Source: Marinirhabdus sp050859505 (GTDB lineage Bacteria > Bacteroidota > Bacteroidia > Flavobacteriales > Flavobacteriaceae). Taken from it: a DNA stretch of 64,000 nt. Shown in pieces: positions 25,299-34,825 of the stretch (its first letter is position 1; each line of letters begins with the position of its first letter). The position numbers were made by a program, and so were the translations under genes. The notes below the pieces were generated by a model. It worked only from the letters and a program-made list of their open reading frames with translations. It ran no database searches and was not told the DNA's origin. The DNA lies in contig NZ_CP193934.1 of assembly GCF_050859505.1 (NCBI RefSeq), positions 2,480,001 to 2,544,000 of the forward strand, in the 5' to 3' direction.

Positions 25299-26609
25299 AT
25301 GTACAACAGCACTAATAAAAAAAACAGGAAATCATTTTTAATCAGTCTTATACTTGTCCTACTGATTGTTTCTTGTGCATCGCCAACAGAAAAGGATAGT
25401 TTAGTCGTTATAAATCAACCTGCAGAGTTTGAAACCCAGGAAGCAATCTGGTTAATATGGCCAGCGACCAATCACAAAGAAGGCGAATCGGTCGAAAAAG
25501 TCACGCTGTCTATCATTGAAGCTTTAAAAGAAGATGTAAACATTGTAGTAACGTGTAAGAATAAAGAAGTTTTAGGCGATGCAAAGGAAATATTAGAACA
25601 ACAATTCGGAAGCCTTACAAACATTACCCTTCTAGAAGTGCCCTCTTTTGAGATTTGGGCAAGAGACATGGGGCCTATATTCGTAAAAACGAATCAGAAC
25701 ACCATGGCCATTGCCGACTTTAACTTCAATTCCTGGGGGTATTCCGATACGCTAGATGTAGATACGAAAACCGAAGAAATGTACGATGTAAGAGTTGCTG
25801 AACATTTTAAATTACCAGTGATTTCCAGTGCCATGATTAGCGAAGGTGGCAATAGAGAAGTCAACGGAAAAGGCACTTTACTTACCACAGAATCTGTTGA
25901 AATGGGTAGAAATCCAACGATGACCAAAAAGGAGATGGAAGCCGAATATAAAAGGCTCTTAGGCGTTAAAAAAATAATATGGCTGAAACAAGGCTTGGTG
26001 GAAGATAATCACACTTTTCTAGGACCTGTTACAACTACAGACGGCACAAAAGCGTATACCGTAGTGACAACAAATGGACATATTGATGAATTCGCCCGTT
26101 TTGTAAATGATTCTACCATCCTTTTGGCACAAATAGATAGCACAGAATTTGACGATCCCATCGCGCTTGAAAACCACAAACGAATTGAAGAAAATTACCA
26201 ACTATTATCTAAAGCGACGGACCAAGATGGGAATCCATTTACGATTATTCGCATGCCACTGCCAGGCACTATTTTCTCTACCATGAGTCCGGGTGATTAT
26301 GTATATGAGTATATTGAAACATTGGAATACACCGATGGAAGTACGTTTCCTAAGGGAGAAACTGTAACGGTGATGGCTGCACTTAGTTATCTTAACTTTA
26401 TTATTACGGATACCGTAATTGTGGGGCAAACCTGCTGGAGAGAAGGGATGCCAGATGAATTAAAACAAAAAGATGAAGAAGCCGCTCAAATTTTACAAAC
26501 TGTTTTTCCTAATCGAAAAATAGTTATGATAGATGCTCTTGCGGTCAATTTAGGTGGTGGAGGTATTCATTGTATTAGTATATATCAACCAGTAATATCA
26601 AATAATTAG
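25299..26609 (+). CDS. Agmatine deiminase-like lipoprotein
   Basis: A 436-residue protein from ATG 25299; an earlier in-frame ATG at 25257 would overlap the upstream gene and bury the signal. The lipoprotein signal is ISLILVLLIVSC. Catalytic motifs of the agmatine deiminase/PPAD family are present: Asp123 in IWARDMGP, GGN in SEGGNREV, His-x-Asp in NGHIDEF and nucleophile Cys425 in GGGGIHC. It lacks the Ig-like domain of the PPAD-like protein at 13381 and ends right after the cysteine motif, as agmatine deiminases do. The usual enzyme is cytoplasmic, so an exported form suggests an extracytoplasmic guanidine substrate. Confidence 0.87.
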   Translation: MYNSTNKKNRKSFLISLILVLLIVSCASPTEKDSLVVINQPAEFETQEAIWLIWPATNHKEGESVEKVTLSIIEALKEDVNIVVTCKNKEVLGDAKEILEQQFGSLTNITLLEVPSFEIWARDMGPIFVKTNQNTMAIADFNFNSWGYSDTLDVDTKTEEMYDVRVAEHFKLPVISSAMISEGGNREVNGKGTLLTTESVEMGRNPTMTKKEMEAEYKRLLGVKKIIWLKQGLVEDNHTFLGPVTTTDGTKAYTVVTTNGHIDEFARFVNDSTILLAQIDSTEFDDPIALENHKRIEENYQLLSKATDQDGNPFTIIRMPLPGTIFSTMSPGDYVYEYIETLEYTDGSTFPKGETVTVMAALSYLNFIITDTVIVGQTCWREGMPDELKQKDEEAAQILQTVFPNRKIVMIDALAVNLGGGGIHCISIYQPVISNN

Positions 26610-26778
26610 ATATAAAACGGTAAAGCAATTAGCGATGTACAAAATTTTAAAATCGTTAGATATTTTTAAAAAGCCGTCGGTTGGATGGAACAGTTTCTAT
26701 GTGCCAAATTGGTTCCTTAAACAATAACATTAATCTTATAAAATCAAGTTGTGCTTTAGTATTGTAAACCGCTAACTA

Positions 26779-27525
26779 ATGATAAAATTCTTTAGAAAAA
26801 TTAGACAAAAAATGCTGACTGAAAATAAGTTCAGTAGGTATCTTATTTATGCTATTGGAGAAATTTTTCTGGTGGTTATAGGTATCTACATTGCAATTCA
26901 ATTTAACAATTGGAATATAGCAAATCAAAACAAAAATGTAACATCAAATAATATTGAATTACTTATAGCAAGTTTAGAAAAGGACAGTATTGCTTTTAAC
27001 AAAATGCAAATTTCTATTGAAAAAGACAAAGCTAGAGTAAGCAATTTTGAATTTCGCTTAAATAAACCTTCTACAAATCTTGACACATTAATAAAAATAG
27101 TTCGATATGAATATAAGCCAGTTATTGGTCTATTAAACTTTGATAATGATAACACTTATGATGCACTTGTACAATCTGGGGAAATCAATTTACTAAACCG
27201 CGAATTAAAAAACGAAGTGTTTACGCTATATAGTTTACATAAAAGTGCAGAAGAAACAAACAATACCCATTTCAAATTATACCTTGATTGGGTTACTCGT
27301 CTCAACTCTAAATATCCTGCTAATTTATCAATATATAATGAAGGTCCAATAAGTGAAGCTATTTGGGAAAATGTGACCCTTATCGAACTTGCCAATGCAT
27401 TTAATCCAGTAGTGTCTTCCAAAAAAAATCATTACCGACTTATAGAATATAACTTAAAGAAACTTATAATAGAAACTAACAAGGTACTTGGAAAACTTAA
27501 AGGAGCAATCGAAATGAATGATTAG
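26779..27525 (+). CDS. DUF6090-type single-pass membrane protein (solo copy)
   Basis: A 248-residue protein with anchor MIKFFRKIRQKMLTENKFSR and a helix variant (YAIGEIFLVVIGIYIAIQFNNWNIAN) less conserved than in the array. Its periplasmic part is the full-length counterpart of the array gene at 4402-5142 (shared LDTLIKI-x-RYE and SGE-x-NLL). The 169 bp upstream contain only a 30-codon ORF at 26635-26727 with no recognisable relative. Confidence 0.83.
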   Translation: MIKFFRKIRQKMLTENKFSRYLIYAIGEIFLVVIGIYIAIQFNNWNIANQNKNVTSNNIELLIASLEKDSIAFNKMQISIEKDKARVSNFEFRLNKPSTNLDTLIKIVRYEYKPVIGLLNFDNDNTYDALVQSGEINLLNRELKNEVFTLYSLHKSAEETNNTHFKLYLDWVTRLNSKYPANLSIYNEGPISEAIWENVTLIELANAFNPVVSSKKNHYRLIEYNLKKLIIETNKVLGKLKGAIEMND

Positions 27526-27602
27526 TCAAATTATGAATAAAAATAACGATAGCACAACAAAGAACTGAGCTAAAAAACAACCACTTCAAGAAAAATTAAC
27601 TT

Positions 27603-28058
27603 ATGAAAAATGCAATCATTCTACTCATTTTAATTCAGTTTTCTATTGTGATTAATGCACAGGAAAAGATAGATTTCTCGCTGTCGTTTAACCACATAGC
27701 ATTGTCGGTTAAAGACGTAACTATATCCGCTCAATTTTACACAAACGTTCTTAATTTGGAAATAATTCCGTTGCCCCCAGAAGCAGAAAACGTAAAATGG
27801 ATTTCATTGGAAGATGGAAAGGAATTGTACCTACTATCAATTTTCAAAGATGAAATTAAGACAAATAAGGCGATACATCTTGCTTTATCAACTGCGAATT
27901 TTGATGCATTTGTTCAGAAACTCACAGCAATGAATGTTGCGTACACTGATTTCCTTGGAACCCTTAATAAAATTAACGTACGGCCTGATGGAATCAACCA
28001 AGTGTTCTTTCAAGACCCGGATGTTTATTGGATTGAAGTGAATAGCATTAGTCAATAA
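27603..28058 (+). CDS. Exported VOC-superfamily (glyoxalase-like) protein
   Basis: A 151-residue protein with signal peptide (ILLILIQFSIVINAQ) and a VOC fold: SFNHIALSVKDVTISAQFYTNVLNLEIIPLPP at the start and GINQVFFQDPDVYWIEVN at the end. His and Glu at the usual metal positions (NHIAL, WIEVN) suggest one metal ion, but the substrate is unknown. An exported VOC protein is uncommon. It lies between a DUF6090 gene and an amidohydrolase gene in the same direction. Confidence 0.8.
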   Translation: MKNAIILLILIQFSIVINAQEKIDFSLSFNHIALSVKDVTISAQFYTNVLNLEIIPLPPEAENVKWISLEDGKELYLLSIFKDEIKTNKAIHLALSTANFDAFVQKLTAMNVAYTDFLGTLNKINVRPDGINQVFFQDPDVYWIEVNSISQ

Positions 28059-28153
28059 AATAAAGCTTATGCTTTACCACACGATTTACTTATTGAAACC
28101 TTGAAAAAATACAATCGAATTAAAAAATAACGTAGGATATAAACCAACACATT

Positions 28154-29404
28154 ATGAAAAAACTACTAGTTCTCTTAACCTTTATTTTTACTTCTTTACT
28201 AGTAAATGCTCAAAATACGGTCATTAAGGCAGGTCATTTCTTTGATGCCCGAAGCGGAAAAATGTTGGACAATCAAATCATAATTGTTAAAGATGGTAAA
28301 ATAAAAGAGGTAGGAACTAACCTCAAATTCAACAAGACAGATAGTATAATTGACCTATCCGATTCTTGGGTGTTACCAGGACTAATGGACTGCCATGTAC
28401 ATATCACTGCAAACTTTCCTTATAGAAACCTTCAGATGGAACAGATGTTTGCAAGTGAAAGTACAGCGTTACGTGCAATAAGGGGTAGCGTTGTTGCCAA
28501 ACAATTTTTAGACAATGGATTTACAACTATTAAAGAAATTGGTAATGATGCCAATTACGCCACCGCAGATATCATCAAAGCAATTAAGAATGGTTGGATA
28601 CAAGGACCCACTATTATTTATGTAGGGAAAATTATTGCGCCCTATGGTGGACAATCTAGAGGTGTAAACCCCGAACATGAACATATTTGGAATTTTGAAT
28701 ATATAGATGCAGATACTCCTAATGAATTAAAAAAAGCTATAAGAAAGAATATGTATAACGGTGCCACAGCAATCAAACTTGTAACTGGTGACAATGGTAT
28801 TTATAATGCAGAAGATATTAAAGCAGCTGTTGACGAAGCTAATAAGTACAACATAAAAGTTACCGTCCACGCACAAGGAGATTTAGCGGCGACAAATGTG
28901 ATTTCAGGTGGTGCAGCTGCCATTGAACACGGATTTGGACTGAACAATGAACAGCTTCAATTAATGAAAGATAAAGGAATCTTTCTAGTGGGTACAGACT
29001 TTTCTTATGACAACTGGTATGCTTATGGCTTGGACGCTGCGACAGCAACAGCGTTAAATAATGGTTTAGTAGACAGACTTAAAAGAGCCTATAAAATTGG
29101 AACTCCAATGGCTTTTGGGACAGATATAATTGTTGACCTGCCAGAATTAAACCGAGTACAATCAAGTCTTAAAGTATTAGAAACCTGGAAAGCAGCAGAG
29201 ATACCAGCATTCTATATTTTGCAGACAATGACTATTAATGCGGCTGAACTTTTAGGAATTGATAAAGAAAGAGGCGTCCTTGAATCCAATTACTTTGCTG
29301 ATATCATTGCAGTTAAAAACAACCCACTTACCGACATTGAGGCCATAAAAACAGTTCATTTTGTTATGAAAGAAGGAAAAATAATTAGGAATGATAAAAA
29401 ATAA
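28154..29404 (+). CDS. Exported amidohydrolase (imidazolonepropionase/prolidase-like)
   Basis: A 416-residue protein with signal peptide MKKLLVLLTFIFTSLLVNAQ. The metal-dependent amidohydrolase pattern is complete: HVH in LMDCHVHIT, the metal-bridging Lys region AIKLVTG, His in TVHAQG, His in AIEHGFG and Asp in FGTDIIV, with the flanking beta-sandwich (IIIVKDGKIKEVG; ADIIAVKNNPLTDIEAIKTVHFVMKEGKII). Exported members of this type hydrolyse Xaa-Pro or Xaa-Arg/Lys dipeptides in several bacteria, which would fit this locus, but the substrate is not proven by sequence. Confidence 0.87.
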   Translation: MKKLLVLLTFIFTSLLVNAQNTVIKAGHFFDARSGKMLDNQIIIVKDGKIKEVGTNLKFNKTDSIIDLSDSWVLPGLMDCHVHITANFPYRNLQMEQMFASESTALRAIRGSVVAKQFLDNGFTTIKEIGNDANYATADIIKAIKNGWIQGPTIIYVGKIIAPYGGQSRGVNPEHEHIWNFEYIDADTPNELKKAIRKNMYNGATAIKLVTGDNGIYNAEDIKAAVDEANKYNIKVTVHAQGDLAATNVISGGAAAIEHGFGLNNEQLQLMKDKGIFLVGTDFSYDNWYAYGLDAATATALNNGLVDRLKRAYKIGTPMAFGTDIIVDLPELNRVQSSLKVLETWKAAEIPAFYILQTMTINAAELLGIDKERGVLESNYFADIIAVKNNPLTDIEAIKTVHFVMKEGKIIRNDKK

Positions 29405-29572
29405 CTACGCACAACACCTCTAACAATCATCATAAAAACCAACAGAATATGAAACAAACATTTTATTTGATAGCAACTTTTAAATCAATTAAAATAACGA
29501 AAGCATAAAAATGACTTTATGTAGATCTGTACTTAATTGCTAACTTACACATCGAACCTTTTAAAAATTTTT

Positions 29573-31801
29573 ATGAGCAATCTTAGAGCAAAAATTAGTA
29601 AGAACTGTGTGTATATTTTTTTAGCGATCCTCTTTATGGGGTGTACGACCCAGAGTTCAAAAGATAAAGTACTTACCGAACAGGAGCGCTGGGAGCAACG
29701 CGCTGCAAATACTGAAATTATAAGAGACAATTTTGGGGTGCCACATGTCTACGGAAAAACAGATGCAGATGCAGTCTTTGGCCTTTTGTATGCTCAATGC
29801 GAAGATGATTTCAATCGTGTAGAACGCAATTATATCTGGGCAACCGGCAGGCTTGCTGAAGTGGAAGGAGAAGCTTCTCTATACAGCGATTTGCGCGCTA
29901 ATTTGTATATGACCGAAGAAGAAGCTATTGAAAACTATAACAATAGCCCCGAATGGTTACAAGAGCTTTGCGTAGCTTTTGCCGATGGCGTTAACTACTA
30001 CCTTAAAACACATCCAGAGGTAACCCCAAAACTCTTGACGCATTTTGAACCCTGGATGCCAATGTATTTTAGCGAAGGCTCCATTGGAGGTGATATTGAG
30101 AGAGTTTCGACTCAAAAAATAAAAGATTTTTATGAAAATGACACCGATATCAGAGTGGCTGTTAATGAAGGCTTACTTAGATTAAAAGACGATGAACCAA
30201 GAGGCTCTAACGGATTTGCAATTTCAGGTAACTTAACAAAATCGGGTGATGCGATGCTTCTTATAAATCCGCATACCTCTTTCTTTTTTCGTGGCGAAGT
30301 GCATATGGTGAGCGAAGAAGGACTTAACGCTTATGGTGCAGTAACGTGGGGACAGTTTTTTGTCTACCAGGGATTTAATGAAAAGACAGGCTGGATGCAT
30401 ACCTCCACAGGAACCGATATTATTGACGAGTTTGAAGAGACCATCGTTAGGGAAAACGGTAAAACATCTTATAAATATGGAGATGCCTTGCGTTCTGTAG
30501 ATTCTTTAGAAGTTACATTGAATTATAGAAGTGCTGATGCCTTAAAAGAAAAAACATTTATGATGTACCGCACACATCACGGTCCCATAACCCATGCCAA
30601 TGACGAGAAGTGGGTTTCTACCGCCTTAATGTGGAGCCCGATAAAGGCTTTGGAGCAATCTTTTACAAGATCTAAAAAATCCAATCATGATGAATTTTAT
30701 AACATGATGGATATTCGCACTAACTCTTCCAATAACACGGTGTATGCAGATGCAGATGGCACCATTGCGTATTACCACGGAAATTTTATCCCAAAAAGAA
30801 ATGAAAAGTTCGATTACACAAATCCTGTTGATGGGAGTAATCCAGAAACCGATTGGAATGGACTGCACGAATTAGAAGATAATATCATTGTGGTAAATCC
30901 TCCAAACGGCTGGATTCAAAATTGCAACTCTACACCCTTTACGAGCGCAGCGGAATACAGCCCTAAAAAAGAAGACTATCCTGAATATATGAGTTCGTAT
31001 CCTGAAAACTTCAGAGGTATGCATGCCATCCCTTTGCTGAAAAAAGCAGACGATTTAACATTAGACACACTTATTGATTTAGCCTACGACAGCTATTTAC
31101 CGGGAGCCGATATCCTAATTACTGGTTTAATCGAAGCTGCGAATGCTTCAGCAGTAAAATCACAAGAAGCCAAAGAAGCGATGGAACTTTTAAAGGCCTG
31201 GGATTTCAGAGTATCTGAAAGTTCTGTTGAAATGACATTGACACAATTTTACGTCAATACCTATTATAAATCTGATAAAATCCCCAGAATGACGGGAAAT
31301 AAAAGAACAACGCTATTAGGAGCTTTTGAGTATATGAGTAAAACAGCGTCTCCTGAAGAACGTTTAGAAGTTTTTCAAACGGCTTTGGAAGATCTTGCAG
31401 CAGATTTTGGTTCCTGGAACACCCCGTGGGGAGAATTCAATAGATACCAAAGAAATGACGGTGAAATCAAGCAAGAATTTGATGATTCCAAACCAAGTAT
31501 TGCAGTTGGCATGGCTTCAGGTATGTGGGGAGCGTTAGCATCTTTCGGTACTCAATTTGGCACAGACACCAAAAAACAGTATGGAACCTCTGGCAATAGT
31601 TTTGTGGCTGTTGTAGAATTTGGGGATAAGGTTAAAGCAAAGTCTATGTTAGCTGGAGGACAAAGCGGTGATCCAACTTCGCCTCATTTTGACGATCAAG
31701 CCCAACGGTATGCCGATGGAAACTTTAAAGAAGTCGCCTTTTACAGAGAAGATGTAGAAAAACGTGCTGAAAAAACCTATCACCCAGGCGAAAAAAAATA
31801 G
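29573..31801 (+). CDS. Penicillin acylase-family lipoprotein (Ntn hydrolase)
   Basis: A 742-residue protein from ATG 29573; a TTG 36 bases earlier is in frame but would spoil the signal peptide. The lipoprotein signal is YIFLAILFMGC. The family start RDNFGVPHVYGKTDADAVFGLLYAQCEDDF is followed by the nucleophile Ser212 in RGSNGFAIS, where the precursor is cut to free the beta chain. The beta chain contains the expected oxyanion and Asn regions (PHTSFFFRGE, NTPWGEFNRYQR). The family cleaves acyl amides: penicillins, acyl-homoserine lactones or acyl amino acids. The substrate here cannot be chosen. Confidence 0.88.
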   Translation: MSNLRAKISKNCVYIFLAILFMGCTTQSSKDKVLTEQERWEQRAANTEIIRDNFGVPHVYGKTDADAVFGLLYAQCEDDFNRVERNYIWATGRLAEVEGEASLYSDLRANLYMTEEEAIENYNNSPEWLQELCVAFADGVNYYLKTHPEVTPKLLTHFEPWMPMYFSEGSIGGDIERVSTQKIKDFYENDTDIRVAVNEGLLRLKDDEPRGSNGFAISGNLTKSGDAMLLINPHTSFFFRGEVHMVSEEGLNAYGAVTWGQFFVYQGFNEKTGWMHTSTGTDIIDEFEETIVRENGKTSYKYGDALRSVDSLEVTLNYRSADALKEKTFMMYRTHHGPITHANDEKWVSTALMWSPIKALEQSFTRSKKSNHDEFYNMMDIRTNSSNNTVYADADGTIAYYHGNFIPKRNEKFDYTNPVDGSNPETDWNGLHELEDNIIVVNPPNGWIQNCNSTPFTSAAEYSPKKEDYPEYMSSYPENFRGMHAIPLLKKADDLTLDTLIDLAYDSYLPGADILITGLIEAANASAVKSQEAKEAMELLKAWDFRVSESSVEMTLTQFYVNTYYKSDKIPRMTGNKRTTLLGAFEYMSKTASPEERLEVFQTALEDLAADFGSWNTPWGEFNRYQRNDGEIKQEFDDSKPSIAVGMASGMWGALASFGTQFGTDTKKQYGTSGNSFVAVVEFGDKVKAKSMLAGGQSGDPTSPHFDDQAQRYADGNFKEVAFYREDVEKRAEKTYHPGEKK

Positions 31802-31848
31802 AATAGTTATAAAAATGCTTTTTAATCAAACCTTTAGAAATTACTAAT

Positions 31849-34062
31849 ATGAAACACCTTAAAAAATATGTATCCATCAATTTGAATACGGTTAAATTTC
31901 TAGCCTTTATTTGTTTTTTCTCCTTTAGTTTCATGGGAGTAGCACAGGTAAACTGGACGAACGACGGGGATTCTTATTTCAAATTAGAAGAAAATCAATT
32001 GGTCACCTACACCTTACCAAATCAGGATGTTAAAACGGTTATTTCAAAAGCGCAGTTGACGCCAGCAGGGATGTCGGAACCCTTAGTAGTGGCACATTTT
32101 TCATTTTCAGAAGACCAACAAAAAGTATTGTTGTTTACCAACACTCAAAAAGTTTGGAGGCTCAATACAAAAGGCGACTATTGGGTTTTCAACTTTAAAA
32201 CAAATGCGCTCACCCAAGTAGGGAAAAGCCTGCCAGTAGCCACGCTCATGTTTGCAAAATTCTCTCCAGATGGCAATAAAATAGCCTATGTTTCTGAAAA
32301 CAATTTATACAGTGAAGACTACGCAACTGGAAAAGTGCAAGCGTTAACCACCAATGGCACGGTGGCATTAATCAATGGAACTTTTGATTGGGCGTACGAG
32401 GAAGAATTTTTCTGTAGAGATGGCTTCCGTTGGAGTCCGGACAGCAAGTCTATTGCGTACTGGCAGATAGATGCAAGCGCTATTAAGAAGTTTTATATGA
32501 TAAACAACACAGAGGAGATCTATTCGCAGTTAGTGCCGCTAGAGTATCCTAAAGTGGGGGAGAGCCCTTCCGTTTGTAAAGTTGGTGTTGTACAGCTTTC
32601 GGATGGTAAAACCACATGGATGAATATTCCCGGCGATCCCGCTAATAACTATTTGGTTCGTATGGAATATATTCCTACTACCAATAAGCTGCTCATTCAG
32701 CAATTAAACAGAAAACAGAATTACAGCAAACTATACATTGCCGATGCTGTAAAAGGAAGCGTCACCATGATTCAGGAAGAAAGGGACGATGCCTGGGTAG
32801 ATTTATTTCAATTGGGTAATCCGTACGCGGTTGATTATACCAATAGTTTTAGCTTTTTAGAAAAGAACAATAGCATTCTTTGGGCTTCAGAAAAAGATGG
32901 ATGGAGACATTTATATCAGATTTCTCTGGAAGGAAAGCCAGAAGTGCTTATCACAAAAGGGGACTATGATGTAATCGATTTAAAACACATCAACAGTAAA
33001 GAAGGCTATGTGTACTATCTAGCTTCCCCAGACAATGCCACACAGAAGTATTTGTACAGAACGAAGTTAAACGGCAAAGAGAATAACGAATTATTAAGTC
33101 CTGAAAGCCTAAAAGGAACCCACGATTACTCTTTTTCGTCTAATGGCTCCTATGCTGAACATACGTTTACAAACCATTATACACCAAGGGCCACAGAATT
33201 TATAACCGTTGCGAATCACAAAGCGCTGAATACCGATGAAAGCATTGTACTCAATCTAAAAAAATTGGAAAAAGAACCAACCACCGAGTTCTTTAAGATA
33301 ACAACTTCAGACACTATAGAAATGGACGGATGGATGGTTAAACCAGCCAATTTCGATCCCACCAAAAAATATCCAGTCGTTTTTTATGTGTATACTGAAC
33401 CCGCTGGCACTACAGTAACCGATACCTATGGCGTAGGTGGAAGTTTGTACAATGGAGATATGGCTGCCGATGGATATATCTATATGTCTATAGATAACAG
33501 AGGGACGCCCGCGCCAAAAGGACGCGCATGGCGAAAGTCTATTTATAGAAAAATTGGTGTCATAAACATTGATGATCAGGCGAAGGCAGCCAAAGAAATT
33601 CTGAAATGGGATTTTGTAGATGCAGAGCGTGTAGCTGTCTGGGGATGGAGTGGAGGCGGATCGGCCACTTTAAACCTGCTATTTCGTTATCCTGAAATTT
33701 ACAAAACGGGAATTTCAGTCGCTGCGGTTGCTAATCAGTTAACGTATGATAATATTTATCAGGAACGCTATATGGGCCTTCCTCAAGAAAACATGGAAGA
33801 TTTTGTAGCAGGATCTCCCGTAACCCACGCTAAAAATCTGGAAGGAAATTTATTGTACATACACGGCACCGGAGATGATAATGTACATTACCAAAATGCG
33901 GAGCTTTTGATAAACGAATTAGTAAAACACAACAAGCAATTTCAATTTATGCCCTATCCAAACAGATCGCACGGAATGCGAGAAGGAGATGGGACCTTTA
34001 GGCATTTGTCTACTATGTTTACCAACTTTTTAAAGCTTCACTGCCCTCCGGGAGGAAGGTAG
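31849..34062 (+). CDS. DPP-IV-like S9 serine peptidase
   Basis: A 737-residue protein with signal peptide (FLAFICFFSFSFMGVAQ). The N-terminal beta-propeller includes the DPP-IV glutamate motif region (NGTFDWAYEEEFFCRDGFRWSPD), where the two Glu bind the substrate N-terminus. The C-terminal hydrolase carries Ser601 in WGWSGGGS, Asp in HGTGDDNVH and His in NRSHGM. It should remove Xaa-Pro or similar dipeptides from exported peptides. A 5' relic of a paralogue lies at 24052. It ends 40 bp before the next DUF6090 gene. Confidence 0.92.
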   Translation: MKHLKKYVSINLNTVKFLAFICFFSFSFMGVAQVNWTNDGDSYFKLEENQLVTYTLPNQDVKTVISKAQLTPAGMSEPLVVAHFSFSEDQQKVLLFTNTQKVWRLNTKGDYWVFNFKTNALTQVGKSLPVATLMFAKFSPDGNKIAYVSENNLYSEDYATGKVQALTTNGTVALINGTFDWAYEEEFFCRDGFRWSPDSKSIAYWQIDASAIKKFYMINNTEEIYSQLVPLEYPKVGESPSVCKVGVVQLSDGKTTWMNIPGDPANNYLVRMEYIPTTNKLLIQQLNRKQNYSKLYIADAVKGSVTMIQEERDDAWVDLFQLGNPYAVDYTNSFSFLEKNNSILWASEKDGWRHLYQISLEGKPEVLITKGDYDVIDLKHINSKEGYVYYLASPDNATQKYLYRTKLNGKENNELLSPESLKGTHDYSFSSNGSYAEHTFTNHYTPRATEFITVANHKALNTDESIVLNLKKLEKEPTTEFFKITTSDTIEMDGWMVKPANFDPTKKYPVVFYVYTEPAGTTVTDTYGVGGSLYNGDMAADGYIYMSIDNRGTPAPKGRAWRKSIYRKIGVINIDDQAKAAKEILKWDFVDAERVAVWGWSGGGSATLNLLFRYPEIYKTGISVAAVANQLTYDNIYQERYMGLPQENMEDFVAGSPVTHAKNLEGNLLYIHGTGDDNVHYQNAELLINELVKHNKQFQFMPYPNRSHGMREGDGTFRHLSTMFTNFLKLHCPPGGR

Positions 34063-34102
34063 GTTTTAGTAAGGTATACGTAAGGGCAAAATAAAATAAC
34101 CA

Positions 34103-34825
34103 ATGAATAAATTCTTCAGAAAAATTCGTGTAAGATTAGTTGCTGAAAGTAAATTCAGCAAATATCTTCTGTACGCCATTGGCGAAATTGTCCTAGTCGT
34201 AATCGGAATTTTAATTGCGCTGTCTATTAATAACTGGAATGAGAAACGCAAAACAAAAAACACGATTAAAGATATTTATGCTATTGTAAAAAGCGACTTA
34301 GTTGCTGATGTTAAATCAATTGATTGGGTACTCGAAGTAACTCGATTCAGGGATAGTGTATTTCAAAGCGTACTTACTAAAGAAATAACCTATGATGATT
34401 ACCTAAGCTGTAGTGGTTGTATTTCTATTCTGAATGGTTTCCCAGACATAAAATTAAAATCAAAGGGGCTTACATTATTGGAAGAAAACAGTGGGTTCTT
34501 AAATTCAAATCAGGATAGTCTTTCGGTGAAGGTAATCGATTTTCACTCTTTTTTTAGCACTGAAATCGATGTGGCAATAGAAGAAGCTACGATGGATTAC
34601 AACGGCAATCGGTTCTATTTTAAAAATAATATGACATGGTTTGAAGATTTTTCAAATGACGAACCGAATGAAGAATTTATAACCTATGCCCTTACGTCTG
34701 TAGATTATAGGAATCGGGTTGTTTCATTTTATGGACTGTATTACAAGATATATTTAGACTATTTAAAACAATATAAAGAAGCAGCACTGGTGTTAATTGA
34801 AACTATTGATAATAAGATACCATGA
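34103..34825 (+). CDS. DUF6090-type single-pass membrane protein (solo copy)
   Basis: A 240-residue protein starting MNKFFRKIRVRLVAESKFSK with helix YAIGEIVLVVIGILIALSINNWNEK. The periplasmic part carries CSGC, close to the CLHC of the array gene at 1897-2649, with which it also shares the C-terminal repeat of aromatic residues (YGLYYKIYLDYLKQYKEAALVLIE versus YKIFTLWYLGNLRKYKKEATAMLLLLE). The gene ends in ATGA, overlapping the start of a disrupted DUF6090 gene. Confidence 0.85.
   Translation: MNKFFRKIRVRLVAESKFSKYLLYAIGEIVLVVIGILIALSINNWNEKRKTKNTIKDIYAIVKSDLVADVKSIDWVLEVTRFRDSVFQSVLTKEITYDDYLSCSGCISILNGFPDIKLKSKGLTLLEENSGFLNSNQDSLSVKVIDFHSFFSTEIDVAIEEATMDYNGNRFYFKNNMTWFEDFSNDEPNEEFITYALTSVDYRNRVVSFYGLYYKIYLDYLKQYKEAALVLIETIDNKIP

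Noticed and set aside
26635..26727. 30-codon ORF upstream of a DUF6090 gene
   Set aside because: No signal, no relative elsewhere in the window and no position shared with the conserved mini-ORFs; probably chance.
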